Assembly (NCBI GenBank): GCA_020722815.1
Contig: DYKB01000002.1
Coordinates: forward strand, 170,054 to 234,053
Direction: 5' to 3'
Origin: Caldithrix sp.
Lineage (GTDB): Bacteria > Zhuqueibacterota > Zhuqueibacteria > Thermofontimicrobiales > Sulfurfontimicrobiaceae
Length of the DNA: 64,000 bases
A model generated the notes under the pieces. It worked only from the letters and a program-made list of their open reading frames with translations. It had not been told where the DNA came from and did not search any database. The position numbers and the translations under genes are program-made. Positions 53,675 through 63,075 of this stretch are shown here, in pieces (within the stretch, counting starts at the first letter, position 1; the number at the start of each line of letters is the position of its first letter).

Positions 53675-54640
53675 AAGCAGCGTCATCTGTTTCACCATCT
53701 GTCCACCATCTGCCTGCAAACGATAAAAATAGATGCCACTTTGGACCATTTCACCCTGATTATTGCGCCCATCCCACTGGATTTGATATTCACCGGGTAA
53801 CTGATTTTCCATTGAATAATGACGAATTTCCTGTCCCAGGGTGTTGAAAATGGTTAATTGGGGACTGGCCGTCGTTGTTAATTGATATTGGAAAATGGTG
53901 CTGCTATTAAAGGGATTGGGATAATTTTGCTGTAAAGTGAAGTTTTCCGGTACCTGGAGCGGAATTTTATCCAGCACAGCCGAGGTTCCACTAAAATTAA
54001 CCAGCATTAAAACAAGTTGAAAATAGGACTGATTTAAAGAGTTGTTATAATCGGACTCCTCGCAAATAAAATAAGTCATATAGCCAATATGATCTTTCCA
54101 GAGGAGGTGGGAATACCAGACATAATAGGTCGTGCCGCTGCGATATTTGTAGCAAAAATTCACGCCAGCAATGCCATTATAAAAAGTTTCGGATTTGTTA
54201 ATCAATTCAGTATAAGAACTACCACCGACGGATTTGGCTGCTGCAATAAAATTGTTCTTGTATTCGGCCAATGAATTCACCGGTTCCGACATCCAAACGC
54301 CATAGAGTGCCGGAAAATATTGAAAGACATCATCGATTGGGCGATAATTCAGGGTCGTCAGGCGGGTGGTTCCGCTGGAATCGACTTCCTCCTCGTAATA
54401 ATATTTGCTCAGGAGCGACCAGGTGAAACGATTATTGGCCTCTTTGATGGATGTCAAAAAGGGAAGACTGGCCGGCATGAGGCAGACGCCGGTCGCTTCA
54501 ATTTGTGATGGTTTTGGGGCAATCCGTTGCTCCATTTGTTGAAATTCTGCGGTAATATCCTGAATTTGAACAACAAAATTATCGCCGGCCCACAGGATTG
54601 AACCGGAGATGAGCATGAAAAGGATACAACATTTAAGCAT
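53669..54640 (-). CDS. Secreted protein with C-terminal sorting domain
   Basis: ATG 54640 has GGAGG 6 bases upstream and starts a signal peptide (1-18, SILWAG). The 323-residue protein has an unrecognised middle region (Tyr-rich, WSLLSKYYYEEEVDSSGTT) and a C-terminal FlgD-like/type IX-style sorting domain: LQQNYPNPFNSSTIFQYQL to GQMVKQMTLLK. It is likely exported and surface-anchored or released. The TAG stop lies in the terminal repeat of a family 1 element. Confidence 0.8.
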   Translation of the reverse strand: MLKCCILFMLISGSILWAGDNFVVQIQDITAEFQQMEQRIAPKPSQIEATGVCLMPASLPFLTSIKEANNRFTWSLLSKYYYEEEVDSSGTTRLTTLNYRPIDDVFQYFPALYGVWMSEPVNSLAEYKNNFIAAAKSVGGSSYTELINKSETFYNGIAGVNFCYKYRSGTTYYVWYSHLLWKDHIGYMTYFICEESDYNNSLNQSYFQLVLMLVNFSGTSAVLDKIPLQVPENFTLQQNYPNPFNSSTIFQYQLTTTASPQLTIFNTLGQEIRHYSMENQLPGEYQIQWDGRNNQGEMVQSGIYFYRLQADGGQMVKQMTLLK

Positions 54641-54751
54641 AAGGTACCTCCAACGATAAAAGTTAAAAAAAATTGGGTGATTTATTAATAAACCCCTGCT
54701 GCGCGACATGCAAAACCAATCTGGAGGGATTTTTTTTATTTTATCTCTTTT

Positions 54752-54883
54752 AATTGAATTGCCACGAGTTTCAACTCGTGGATTAATGGAATTTCCCCCC
54801 TTTTAATTCGGGATTTAAATCCCGATGATTTTTTTGGGGCAGAAATTCATTAACCACGCGCTAAAGCGCCTGGCAATTCAATT
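54752..54883. repeat. Compound hairpin element with 13-bp terminal repeats
   Basis: AATTGAATTGCCA (54752-54764) and TGGCAATTCAATT (54871-54883) are perfect inverted ends. Between them are three separate hairpins: CACGAGTTTCAACTCGTG (54763), CGGGATTTAAATCCCG (54809) and GCGCTAAAGCGC (54858). Confidence 0.8.
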
Positions 54884-54890
54884 TCAAAAT

Positions 54891-55859
54891 TTAAACTGTT
54901 GAATAAATCCTTTTCATTTTATCAATTTCCTTCTTCATTTCTTCCCTTAATTCTGGCGGTGCGAGCACTTCGACTTCCGCGCCATATTGCAAAATCCAGC
55001 GTTTCACTTCAGAAAGCCCCGCGACTTCCAGTTCCATGAGCAAAGAGCCATCAGCCAAAGGTGTTAATTTTTGGGTGGGATGCCACTGTTTTTCCCGAAT
55101 CCATCGCGCCTGATAAGCAGAAAATTTTAACTGGATGACATAAGGTTGGCCCTCACGAATAATCCGAAAGCTTTTGCCCAGATATTTTTGCAGATCAAAA
55201 TCTGGTGGGCGCTCAAAATAGTCATCGGTTAATGAAATTTCCTGGATTCGGTTCAATGAAAATGTCCGAATATCTTTTCGGGTATGGCAGTACCCAATGA
55301 GATACCAGGAGCCACTTTGATTCAGAATATGATACGGCGCTACCTGACGTTCACTGATGATATCACGATGCATTGAATGATAACGAATGATAACTTCCAC
55401 CTCCTGGTGGATGGCTTCTTCCAGTTTTAAATAATTTGCCTGATCGATTGGTGCGGCAGGCATTTGCTGAAAATCAAAATAATTGGCGAATTTTTCGTTG
55501 GTTACTTCTTCGCTGACAAATGATAAAATTTTATCCACCGCCCCCTTGACCTGATGATAATAGGGCGTATTTTCATATTGTTTTAATATTTTTTCCGCGA
55601 CCTGAAAATATAAAACTTCATTGCCCTTCAGAATCATCCCCGGAAAAACAATGTTGGGATTCACATAATAATAGCCTCTTTTCTGATGGTCATAAGCAAT
55701 CTCTGCCCCCATGAGCCGCATCTGTTCAATGTCCCGGCGGATGGTTCGGGGATCGACATCCAGTGAATTGGCGAGTTTTTGATTATCCGGATAAGTTTTA
55801 TTCCGTAATTGTTCATCAATGCGAATGAGCCGTTCAATTTGAAAATAGGATTTTTTCAT
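54891..55859 (-). CDS. WYL-domain transcriptional regulator (YafY type)
   Basis: The 322-residue protein has an N-terminal DeoR-type winged helix (residues 8-70, ANSLDVDPRTIRRDIEQM) and a WYL domain at about 140-230 (WYLIGYCHTRKDIRTFSLNRI), followed by the WCX-type C-terminal domain. Such regulators sense ligands, often nucleic-acid related or metabolic, and repress or activate neighbouring genes. It is monocistronic. Two GGATACA-type sites upstream (55913, 56013) look like operators. ATG 55859 has a weak ribosome site. Confidence 0.9.
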   Translation of the reverse strand: MKKSYFQIERLIRIDEQLRNKTYPDNQKLANSLDVDPRTIRRDIEQMRLMGAEIAYDHQKRGYYYVNPNIVFPGMILKGNEVLYFQVAEKILKQYENTPYYHQVKGAVDKILSFVSEEVTNEKFANYFDFQQMPAAPIDQANYLKLEEAIHQEVEVIIRYHSMHRDIISERQVAPYHILNQSGSWYLIGYCHTRKDIRTFSLNRIQEISLTDDYFERPPDFDLQKYLGKSFRIIREGQPYVIQLKFSAYQARWIREKQWHPTQKLTPLADGSLLMELEVAGLSEVKRWILQYGAEVEVLAPPELREEMKKEIDKMKRIYSTV

Positions 55860-55912
55860 TTTAATCTTTCAAAATTAAAGATAGGTTTTCCAAATCAGAT
55901 CAGTCATTTACA

Positions 55913-55933
55913 GGATACAATATTTTTGTATCC
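55913..55933. promoter_or_regulatory. Palindromic operator upstream of the WYL regulator
   Basis: GGATACAA, 5 bases, TTGTATCC: a perfect 8-bp inverted repeat 54 bases upstream of the regulator's start. A likely autoregulatory site. Confidence 0.55.
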
Positions 55934-55956
55934 ACTCAATAAAACATGGTCGTACA

Positions 55957-55987
55957 CCCTTTCAAAGGTTTTAAACCTTTGAAAGGG
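55957..55987. repeat. AT-rich palindrome
   Basis: ACCCTTTCAAAGGTTT and AAACCTTTGAAAGGGT are perfect inverted copies. It resembles the hairpin at 45556-45588 and lies between the two operator-like sites. Confidence 0.6.
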
Positions 55988-56012
55988 TAGATTTTACCAT
56001 CCTTTATTGAAG

Positions 56013-56030
56013 GGATACATATTTTTGTTA
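56013..56030. promoter_or_regulatory. Second, half-conserved operator-like site
   Basis: GGATACATATTTTTGT repeats the left arm, spacer and first bases of the right arm of the palindrome at 55913, in the same orientation. Confidence 0.4.
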
Positions 56031-56310
56031 TAATATACAAACAGATGTAGGACACAGTCTGTCCTGGATAAAAAAAAATAAAAAAATTTTCGGTGGTGTT
56101 TAACCTGATGATAACGATTCAGTTCGAAAAGAAAAAATTTGATACAATTTGGCGTAGGATAAAGTTGTTAAATTTTACAGTTAATATCAATGAAAACTTA
56201 TATGAACTTCGATTTTCAAATAGAAATTTTTGTTATTGGGAGGTATTGTGAACTCAATATATTAAGGAATACTTTTTGCAAAATTGTAAGGACGAAAGTA
56301 TAATTTTGCT
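56031..56310. other. Intergenic, no gene seen
   Basis: AT-rich, no convincing frame. A small palindrome ACAGTCTGT sits near 56055. Confidence 0.35.
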
Positions 56311-56451
56311 ACTTAATAGTGTCTGTCCGAAAATACCCAATTTTGTCATTGCGAGGCGTTTTTTGCCGAAGCAATCCCCTCATAAAACGGCTGAGATTGC
56401 TTCGTCGCCAAAAACGCTCCTCGCAATGACCGTACCGGCGGCTTTAATTTA
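56311..56451. repeat. Palindromic repeat family 1, copy F (right end missing)
   Basis: TTAATAGTGTCTGTCCGAAA, TGTCATTGCGAGGCG, and CGCTCCTCGCAATGAC are present; the right terminal GGACAGACACTA is not. The remaining 56452-56897 has only short direct repeats (CAAGGTTCAAAGGTTC and the like near 56535) and no gene seen. Confidence 0.75.
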
Positions 56452-56897
56452 TTGTTATCATGCAATGCAATCATCTATGAATCTTTTTTACCTGAATAAG
56501 GCGTATTTTTTGTAATCGATTGTAACGAATCAAGTTCAAGGTTCAAAGGTTCCCGGTTCAGAGTTCCTCAGTATTCGTTGGTCTGCTTTTAAATTTAAGA
56601 TATTTTTTTCTGACATATCGAACAGATAAAAGCGAAGGATTTCAAACCGCGAACCCTGAACCACCCAACCTAAGCCATTACAAGTCAGATGAATCATTGA
56701 AAGCAATAAATAATCTTTTCAGACAAGTCACACCAAACTTCGCCTCACCTCCCAAAAACTTAAAATTTCCATTGAATTTCCCGTCTATATTTCGTATTTT
56801 TTCTCTGAATTTTTCATTGCGTCAAAATGAATCTGAAAGAAGCGGTCAGAAAAACCAAAAAATAACCGCTGAATACAGGAGTAAATTAAATAAATGA

Positions 56898-59057
56898 ATG
56901 CGAGACATCATGAATGTCTACTATTTAACCGATCAGGAACAATTGCAGACGTACATTTTAGAAGGCCTGAAACGGGCGACGAAGCGATTTTACGTCTTCA
57001 AAAAATGGGATTTTATTGAGCTGATTCTGGAATCCCAGCTTTTTGATGCATCCATATCCGGGGAGAGCAGTCTGGAGCGGCTGCGGGTTATTGTTCTGAA
57101 TGTCGATGAGGATATGCTGGTACAAGCGCCGATTCCACAGGCATCCGTTTCCGCGGGAATCAGCAGCGAGGGATTGAATTTATTGCAAATGAATTCTTTC
57201 TATCTTGAAACCGATCTCAGTCCAGCGCGAATTGTGAAAGTCAAGGATGCTTACGGCAATAATATCGCCAAATATAAAATTAAGGGGAAGAAGTACAGTC
57301 CCCTCTGGCAGTTTTTGAGAAATGCGCGAAAATACTGGCACTATTTCACATTGGCCACGACTGCCGGTATTGGGAAATTTTTAATTCCCCTGATTTTTCC
57401 GTGGATTTTACGAATTATTATGGATGACGTTATTTCAAATTCTGCTTTGAGCCTGGCTACGAAAAGCACCCGGATACTTCATCTGGTGCTGTTGGCGATT
57501 GGGGCCAATATTATCTGGATGGGGGCAACCTATATTCGCGGCGTTTTTACAGCAATTGCCGGGAACGGGATGATTCGGGATTTGCGCGTGGCTTTATTTA
57601 ATCATGTTCAGCGGCTTTCGCACCAGTTTTTCGTGAAACGCCAAACCGGCGCCATTGTCTCGCGGCTGGTGAATGATATCGCCCAGGCACAAAATTTCGT
57701 TGGTGCTGCACTGACAAATGTCTGGATGGATGGCATTTTGCTCATTGTGCTGTTGATTATCTTATTGCAAATTCATTTGACGCTGACACTATTTGCGCTC
57801 GCACTCATGCCCATCTTTCTCTTTTCGTTGCGACTGGTGGGCCGGCGCATTCGACTGGCGAGTCGTGAAGTGCAGCAACGTGTCGAAGTTCTCTCCGGGG
57901 GATTGCAGGAAAAGATTGCCGGCGTCACCATCGTCAAAGGTTTTACGCGTGAAAACGAGGAATTGCACGCCTTTACGTCGCAGGCGAATAAATTATATAG
58001 TAAAGTTGTGCGCGCTTTGCAGTATGGGACGGTCAATGAGATGCTGGTAGGCCTGGTGGTGCTTTCGACGCCGGCTCTAGTGACCTGGTATGGCGCGAAT
58101 CAAATTATCCAGAACCGCCTGACCATTGGTGAATTGACACAATTTTTGTTATATCTCAATATGTTTTATGGCCCGATTCAACGTTTGTCGGACCTGAATG
58201 TGGTGCTGGCCAATTCACTGGCGGCAATTGAGCGAATTTTTGAGTATTTTGAGATTCAGCCGCATGTGGTGGAATCACCCAATGCAAGGTTCGTAAAAAA
58301 GGCCAACGGTCATATTCAATTTGAAAATGTCTGTTTTGAATACGAACCGGGTATTCCGGTCATTAAAAATGTAACTTTTGAAATTCAGCCCGGTGAGAAA
58401 GTGGCTTTTGTGGGTCCCAGTGGTTCGGGCAAATCGACATTGGCCAATCTGGTGCCCCGGTTTTATGATCCGCAGTCGGGCGTCATCCGGCTCGATGGAA
58501 TTGATCTCAAAGAAATCAAGCTTCAGAGTCTGCGGGAGAATATTGGTATTGTGAATCAGGATACGATTTTCTTTTCCGGTACCGTGCGGGAAAATTTGCT
58601 GCTGGCGAATCTCAATGCCTTACCGGCTGAAATTGACCAGGCGCTCAAGGCAGCGAACGCAACTGAATTTGTCGAAGCGCTTGGCGAAGGGCTCTGGACG
58701 GAGTTAGGAGAGCGCGGGGTGATGCTTTCCGGCGGGCAAAAACAACGGCTGGCCATTGCACGAGCATTTTTAAAGAATCCCAAAATTCTGATTCTCGATG
58801 AAGCCACCTCGGCCCTGGATTCGCGCTCGGAACATCTCATTCAGGAGGCGCTGGATGAGCTGCTGAAAGGTCGGACATCGATTATCATTGCTCATCGCCT
58901 TTCAACGGTAATTAATGCCGATAAAATTGTTGTGCTTGATCGGGGACAAATTGTGGAAATTGGGACCCATTCACAGCTTTTGGAGCAGGGGGGATTGTAT
59001 TCGCAGCTTTATCATGAACAATTTTTTCATGTGGCGATTGGGGGAGAAAATTCGTGA
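56898..59057 (+). CDS. ABC exporter (fused membrane and ATPase domains) with extra N-terminal domain
   Basis: The 719-residue protein has an N-terminal soluble region of about 140 residues that I do not recognise, a six-helix exporter membrane domain (about 150-450), and a nucleotide-binding domain with Walker A GPSGSGKST (around 505-513), signature LSGGQKQR and Walker B ILILDEATSALD. Type IV ABC exporters of this class work as dimers to expel lipids, peptides or drugs. The N-terminal region has no peptidase (C39) cysteine motif. ATG 56898 or 56910 may be the start; neither has a strong ribosome site. Confidence 0.88.
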   Translation: MRDIMNVYYLTDQEQLQTYILEGLKRATKRFYVFKKWDFIELILESQLFDASISGESSLERLRVIVLNVDEDMLVQAPIPQASVSAGISSEGLNLLQMNSFYLETDLSPARIVKVKDAYGNNIAKYKIKGKKYSPLWQFLRNARKYWHYFTLATTAGIGKFLIPLIFPWILRIIMDDVISNSALSLATKSTRILHLVLLAIGANIIWMGATYIRGVFTAIAGNGMIRDLRVALFNHVQRLSHQFFVKRQTGAIVSRLVNDIAQAQNFVGAALTNVWMDGILLIVLLIILLQIHLTLTLFALALMPIFLFSLRLVGRRIRLASREVQQRVEVLSGGLQEKIAGVTIVKGFTRENEELHAFTSQANKLYSKVVRALQYGTVNEMLVGLVVLSTPALVTWYGANQIIQNRLTIGELTQFLLYLNMFYGPIQRLSDLNVVLANSLAAIERIFEYFEIQPHVVESPNARFVKKANGHIQFENVCFEYEPGIPVIKNVTFEIQPGEKVAFVGPSGSGKSTLANLVPRFYDPQSGVIRLDGIDLKEIKLQSLRENIGIVNQDTIFFSGTVRENLLLANLNALPAEIDQALKAANATEFVEALGEGLWTELGERGVMLSGGQKQRLAIARAFLKNPKILILDEATSALDSRSEHLIQEALDELLKGRTSIIIAHRLSTVINADKIVVLDRGQIVEIGTHSQLLEQGGLYSQLYHEQFFHVAIGGENS

Positions 59058-59124
59058 ATTTCAATAGCGAATCCCCGCAATGAATCAGAGCGAAAACGGA
59101 AGCACTTTTTTTAATAAATTTTGA

Positions 59125-59219
59125 GTGAAGCGTAAAACGTGATGCGTGATACGTAATTCGCTTTTCCAGGTTTTATTAAAGAATTTCAATTTACGTTTCA
59201 CGCATTCCGTATTACGCCG
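59125..59219. repeat. Palindromic repeat family 5, copy c
   Basis: GTGAAGCGTAAAACGTGATG and TTTACGTTTCACGCATTCCG face each other around a T/A-rich core. Same family as 34311-34573. Confidence 0.55.
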
Positions 59220-59280
59220 GACTGCTTATCAGTTTGCAAAAAGATAAATTTTTATCTATTTTAAATTATAGAGGTTTTTC

Positions 59281-62223
59281 ATGTTCATTTCAAAAATCTT
59301 TCATTTCTTACCTGATTTCTCAAAACATCATCGCTATCTGTTTTTAATAATTATTTGCTCAATTTTCATATTCAATCCACTATTTTCTCAAGTTACTGGA
59401 TTGACTGACGATTTTAATGATAATCTGTTAACTGGCTGGGTTGAAGGACCACCAGTTTTCAGGCTTTCTGAACAGGAAGGAACGTTAAAAATTGTTTTTG
59501 ACCGTACGGCGACAGATTATGAATGGGAAAATTTTAATTTTTCGCCGCCGCAAATGGATATTGCCTCGGCGCCATATCTTCAGTTGGAAGCGAAATCGAC
59601 AATGCACACAATTTTGGCGGTTAAACCAGTTTACTCCAATGGAAACAGTGACTGGCTCGAGGCGGAGTTGCCGGCGGATAATGCCTGGCATAAATATACC
59701 TTTCAAATGGCCACATTTGCGAATGGATTGTTGGATCGGATTTATTTCTATTTCGATGGCGGTTCTAAAGAGCCGGCAAATGGCGTGGTCTATTTTGATA
59801 ATCTGCGGATTGGTGATCAGGTGGAAACCGAAATTGATCTCACGCTTTTCAATCAGGCTATTCTGGATGCGAAGGCGCTTTATCAAAATTCCAGCGAGGG
59901 TGGGGAAGAAGGTGAATTTCCGCAAGGCAGTAAAGCTGCGCTTCAATCGGCTATTGATCAGGCTGAACGCTCTCTGAATCCACCGCCAACCAATCAGAAG
60001 GCAATTGATCTCGCCCTGGAAGCGCTTTATGACGCCTGTACAGCTTTTGAAATTCAGGCGCATGTCAAAAAAATGCCCCTGGTCGATAGTCTGGCGACGA
60101 AAGAGACGCGAAATCTCTTTTCAAATTTATTGTATTTAGGTCAAAATTATCTGTTGTTTGGGCATCAGGATGATCTGGCTTATGGTGTCGGTTGGAAAGA
60201 TGAAGAAGGCCGTTCCGATGTGAAATCGGTTTGTGGCGCGTATCCGGCGGTTTATGGCTGGGACATTGGCGAAATCGAGCTCAGACGTCCCCGAAGTCTG
60301 GGAAAACTCAGTTTTGAGGGGATACGTCACTGGATTCGGACTGGTTATTCACGTGGTGGTATCATCACCATTACCTGGCATGCCACGAACCCCGTAAGTG
60401 GGGGCAATTATCTGGATTTGACACCCGCCGTGCCTTCGATTTTGCCCGGTGGTTCACTTCACGAAAAATATAAAGTCCAACTGGATCGCCTGGCTTTCTT
60501 TCTCAAAAGTCTGCGGGCAGAAACCGGTGAGGCCATTCCCATTATTTTTCGTCCTTTGCATGAGCATAATAAAGACAAGACCTTCTGGTGGTGTCAGGAT
60601 GTGTGTACGATTGCCGAATATCAAACCTTGTGGCAGTTTATTGTCCATTATCTGCGGGATGTCAAGGGGTTGCATCACCTGCTTTATGCCTATTCGCCCT
60701 ATACCCATAAGAATCTGAACCACTATCTGGAGCGCTATCCGGGCGATGATTATGTGGATATGTTGGGTCTGGATGATTATGAGGCTTTTTACGGACAAAA
60801 TCACAACCGGGCTTTAGAAATGCTGCGGGATATTGTCAGGTTAAGCACTGAGCGGAATAAAATTCCCGCGCTAACGGAGGTTGGTTTAAATTTAAATAAC
60901 GCCACGTGTTGGACGACCATGTTAAAAGCGATTAAAAGTGATCCGATAGCGCAAAAAATTGCCTATATGTTAGTCTGGCGGAATGCCAGTGCTTCTCATT
61001 TCTTTGGACCTTATCCCGGCCATGGCACCGCGCCGGATTTCGTTAAATTTTATGATGATCCGTTTACCCTTTTTGAAATAAATCTCCCGAATGTTTATCA
61101 GACAGGGATGGATTCGGCGCCACCGGTTTTTACCCAATTGCCGGAGGTCAATTTTATCGCCACGGATACCACTTTCACCCTTAATGTGGAAACGAATGAA
61201 AATGCCTTTGTTCGCTATAGCCTTTTGGACGAAGCTTATGAAAAAATGCCTTTCGAATTTCAGGCCGGTCAGGGGACAACGAAGCATTCGACGACGCTAA
61301 GAGGCGATCAGGGAGGACATTACACCTATTATCTGCGCGCGATGGATGTGCCAGGCAATATCGCAACAACATCAACGACTATTTCATTTAAAATAGATAC
61401 CATGCAAGCACCCATTCATTGGTATGATCTCGATTATAATACAAGCATGTGGAAAGAGGGTGCTGCGCCTGTTGGATTTGGAGTCGACACGCCAATAAAA
61501 ACGCCGACGCTTCACCAGCAAACCTTGTATTTTCGACATATCTTTGACCTGACCGATGCACAATCCATTAATTATCTGGCAGCGATTGTCAAATATGATA
61601 ATGGCGTAGTGCTCTATTTGGATGGGCAAGCGGCGGGACGACTGAATATGCCCGATGGCAAAGTGGATGATAAAACGCAATCAATCGATGGGAGCAATGG
61701 CCTCAAAGCGATTCGTTTTGAACAAAATGTGATTAATTTACTGCGAAATGGAAAAAATATTCTGGCGGTCGAGCTGCATCAACATGTAAACGATAGCTCC
61801 GATGCTTTTTTTGACTTGCGGTTTATCAGTACCAAACCCATTATTGAATATGGATCGACGTGGGAATATTTCGATGAAGGATTCGAGCCGCAGATTCAGA
61901 CAAAAGGATCACTTGAAATTCGAGATGTAAATTATGAAAAGCCATTTTCATTTCAACTTTTTCAAAATTATCCCAATCCATTTAATTCACAAACCACGAT
62001 TTCATATCAATTGAGCAAGCCTGAGTTTATCAACATTGCGATTTATAATCTGGCTGGTCAAAAAATTGTGAATCTAGTGAGTGAAGACCAGAAAGCTGGT
62101 CGTTATACGATTAAATGGGATGGCTTGAGTGACTCCGGTCAGCGAGTGGCGTCTGGTATCTATTTTTGTCGATTTATGAGTACTTCTTTCTCGGCGACAA
62201 AAAAGGTTGTTTTGCTCCAGTAG
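59281..62223 (+). CDS. Secreted GH26 beta-mannanase with C-terminal sorting domain
   Basis: The 980-residue protein has a signal peptide (about 1-37), a carbohydrate-binding-like beta-sandwich (40-185), a helical linker, a GH26 catalytic barrel (about 265-610), two beta-rich modules and a C-terminal sorting domain (LFQNYPNPFNSQTTISYQL to KKVVLLQ). GH26 motifs: FGHQDDLAYG, GWDIGE, FRPLHEHN with acid/base Glu428 and PALTEVGLN with nucleophile Glu533. It retains anomeric configuration and cuts beta-1,4-mannan outside the cell. Neighbouring sorted proteins and an SGNH hydrolase suggest plant or algal mannan use. Confidence 0.92.
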   Translation: MFISKIFHFLPDFSKHHRYLFLIIICSIFIFNPLFSQVTGLTDDFNDNLLTGWVEGPPVFRLSEQEGTLKIVFDRTATDYEWENFNFSPPQMDIASAPYLQLEAKSTMHTILAVKPVYSNGNSDWLEAELPADNAWHKYTFQMATFANGLLDRIYFYFDGGSKEPANGVVYFDNLRIGDQVETEIDLTLFNQAILDAKALYQNSSEGGEEGEFPQGSKAALQSAIDQAERSLNPPPTNQKAIDLALEALYDACTAFEIQAHVKKMPLVDSLATKETRNLFSNLLYLGQNYLLFGHQDDLAYGVGWKDEEGRSDVKSVCGAYPAVYGWDIGEIELRRPRSLGKLSFEGIRHWIRTGYSRGGIITITWHATNPVSGGNYLDLTPAVPSILPGGSLHEKYKVQLDRLAFFLKSLRAETGEAIPIIFRPLHEHNKDKTFWWCQDVCTIAEYQTLWQFIVHYLRDVKGLHHLLYAYSPYTHKNLNHYLERYPGDDYVDMLGLDDYEAFYGQNHNRALEMLRDIVRLSTERNKIPALTEVGLNLNNATCWTTMLKAIKSDPIAQKIAYMLVWRNASASHFFGPYPGHGTAPDFVKFYDDPFTLFEINLPNVYQTGMDSAPPVFTQLPEVNFIATDTTFTLNVETNENAFVRYSLLDEAYEKMPFEFQAGQGTTKHSTTLRGDQGGHYTYYLRAMDVPGNIATTSTTISFKIDTMQAPIHWYDLDYNTSMWKEGAAPVGFGVDTPIKTPTLHQQTLYFRHIFDLTDAQSINYLAAIVKYDNGVVLYLDGQAAGRLNMPDGKVDDKTQSIDGSNGLKAIRFEQNVINLLRNGKNILAVELHQHVNDSSDAFFDLRFISTKPIIEYGSTWEYFDEGFEPQIQTKGSLEIRDVNYEKPFSFQLFQNYPNPFNSQTTISYQLSKPEFINIAIYNLAGQKIVNLVSEDQKAGRYTIKWDGLSDSGQRVASGIYFCRFMSTSFSATKKVVLLQ

Positions 62224-62340
62224 GTCGTTGTTTTAGACCGCAGATTTGACATATTCTTGACCCGTTGAAAATCTGTTCGATCCGTTAAATCCGAGTTCTA
62301 TTTTGGTTGTGGCCTGGCTGTGTTATGAAGTTTTGATTCA

Positions 62341-63037
62341 CTGCCGTGCACTTTTTTATAAATCGTCTTTAAACCAAACTTATGATCCTCACCCCAAGGG
62401 CTGAGCGTGTCCCACATCTTTTACTGGACACGAGGAGATGACGAATTCCCTTTCCCTATTTTGTTAGGGAAGAGGCCAGGGGATGGGTAAAAAAGGATGC
62501 TGACATAACAAAGAAATATTTTTTTAATTAAGTTTCATCGTGACCAAGAAAAAAATTTAAATTTGTTCTTATCAACGCCATTTTCTGACCGATCCCTCAA
62601 ATCAGGAAAGGGGAGTGGCCACTTCCCCGTGTCCAGTACCCGGATGTGGGTCAAGATCAGCCCATAGGGAGAGGGCGTAGCTATTCCCTCTCCCCTTTGG
62701 GGCTGATTTTGACCCACATCTCATGACTGGACACGGGGAGAGGATGTCAAATAGGAATAGAGCGCCAAAAAGTGCCAAATTTCTGCCAGTTGCTCTTTTT
62801 AACTCATCCCCCCAACCCCCTTCTCTTGAGAAGAGAAGGGGGAGAAACCGGCTTTTCTCCCTCTCTTTTCAAGCGATGGGGCCAGGGGGTGAGTTCAAAA
62901 GGTGCCAGGTTTGCTCTAATTTCCCTCCATTTTTCCATCTCTCCGTATCCCGTAACGAAATGTGGATCAAGATTCGCCCATAGGGAGCGGGTTAGGGTAG
63001 GGGGTCAGATTTGGCGATATCAAAAAGTTTACGGTAA
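62341..63037. repeat. Mosaic of family 3-type repeats
   Basis: Outer ends CTGCCGTGCACTTTTT (62341) and AAAAAGTTTACGGTAAC (to 63037) resemble the intact family 3 termini. Within lie several blocks of CCCTCTCCCC and its complement, and two copies of a TGGACACG-type end preceded by CCACATCT (near 62410 and 62715). It appears to be nested or rearranged copies. Open frames here are not credible genes. It fills the gap 62224-63075. Confidence 0.6.
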
Positions 63038-63075
63038 CAAAATTTTTGGAAATTATATATTTGAGGAGCAGAAAA

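Noticed and set aside
59485..60063. Open frames of about 160-190 codons on both strands within the mannanase gene
   Set aside because: They are shadows of the GH26 gene, with compositions typical of wrong-frame translation.
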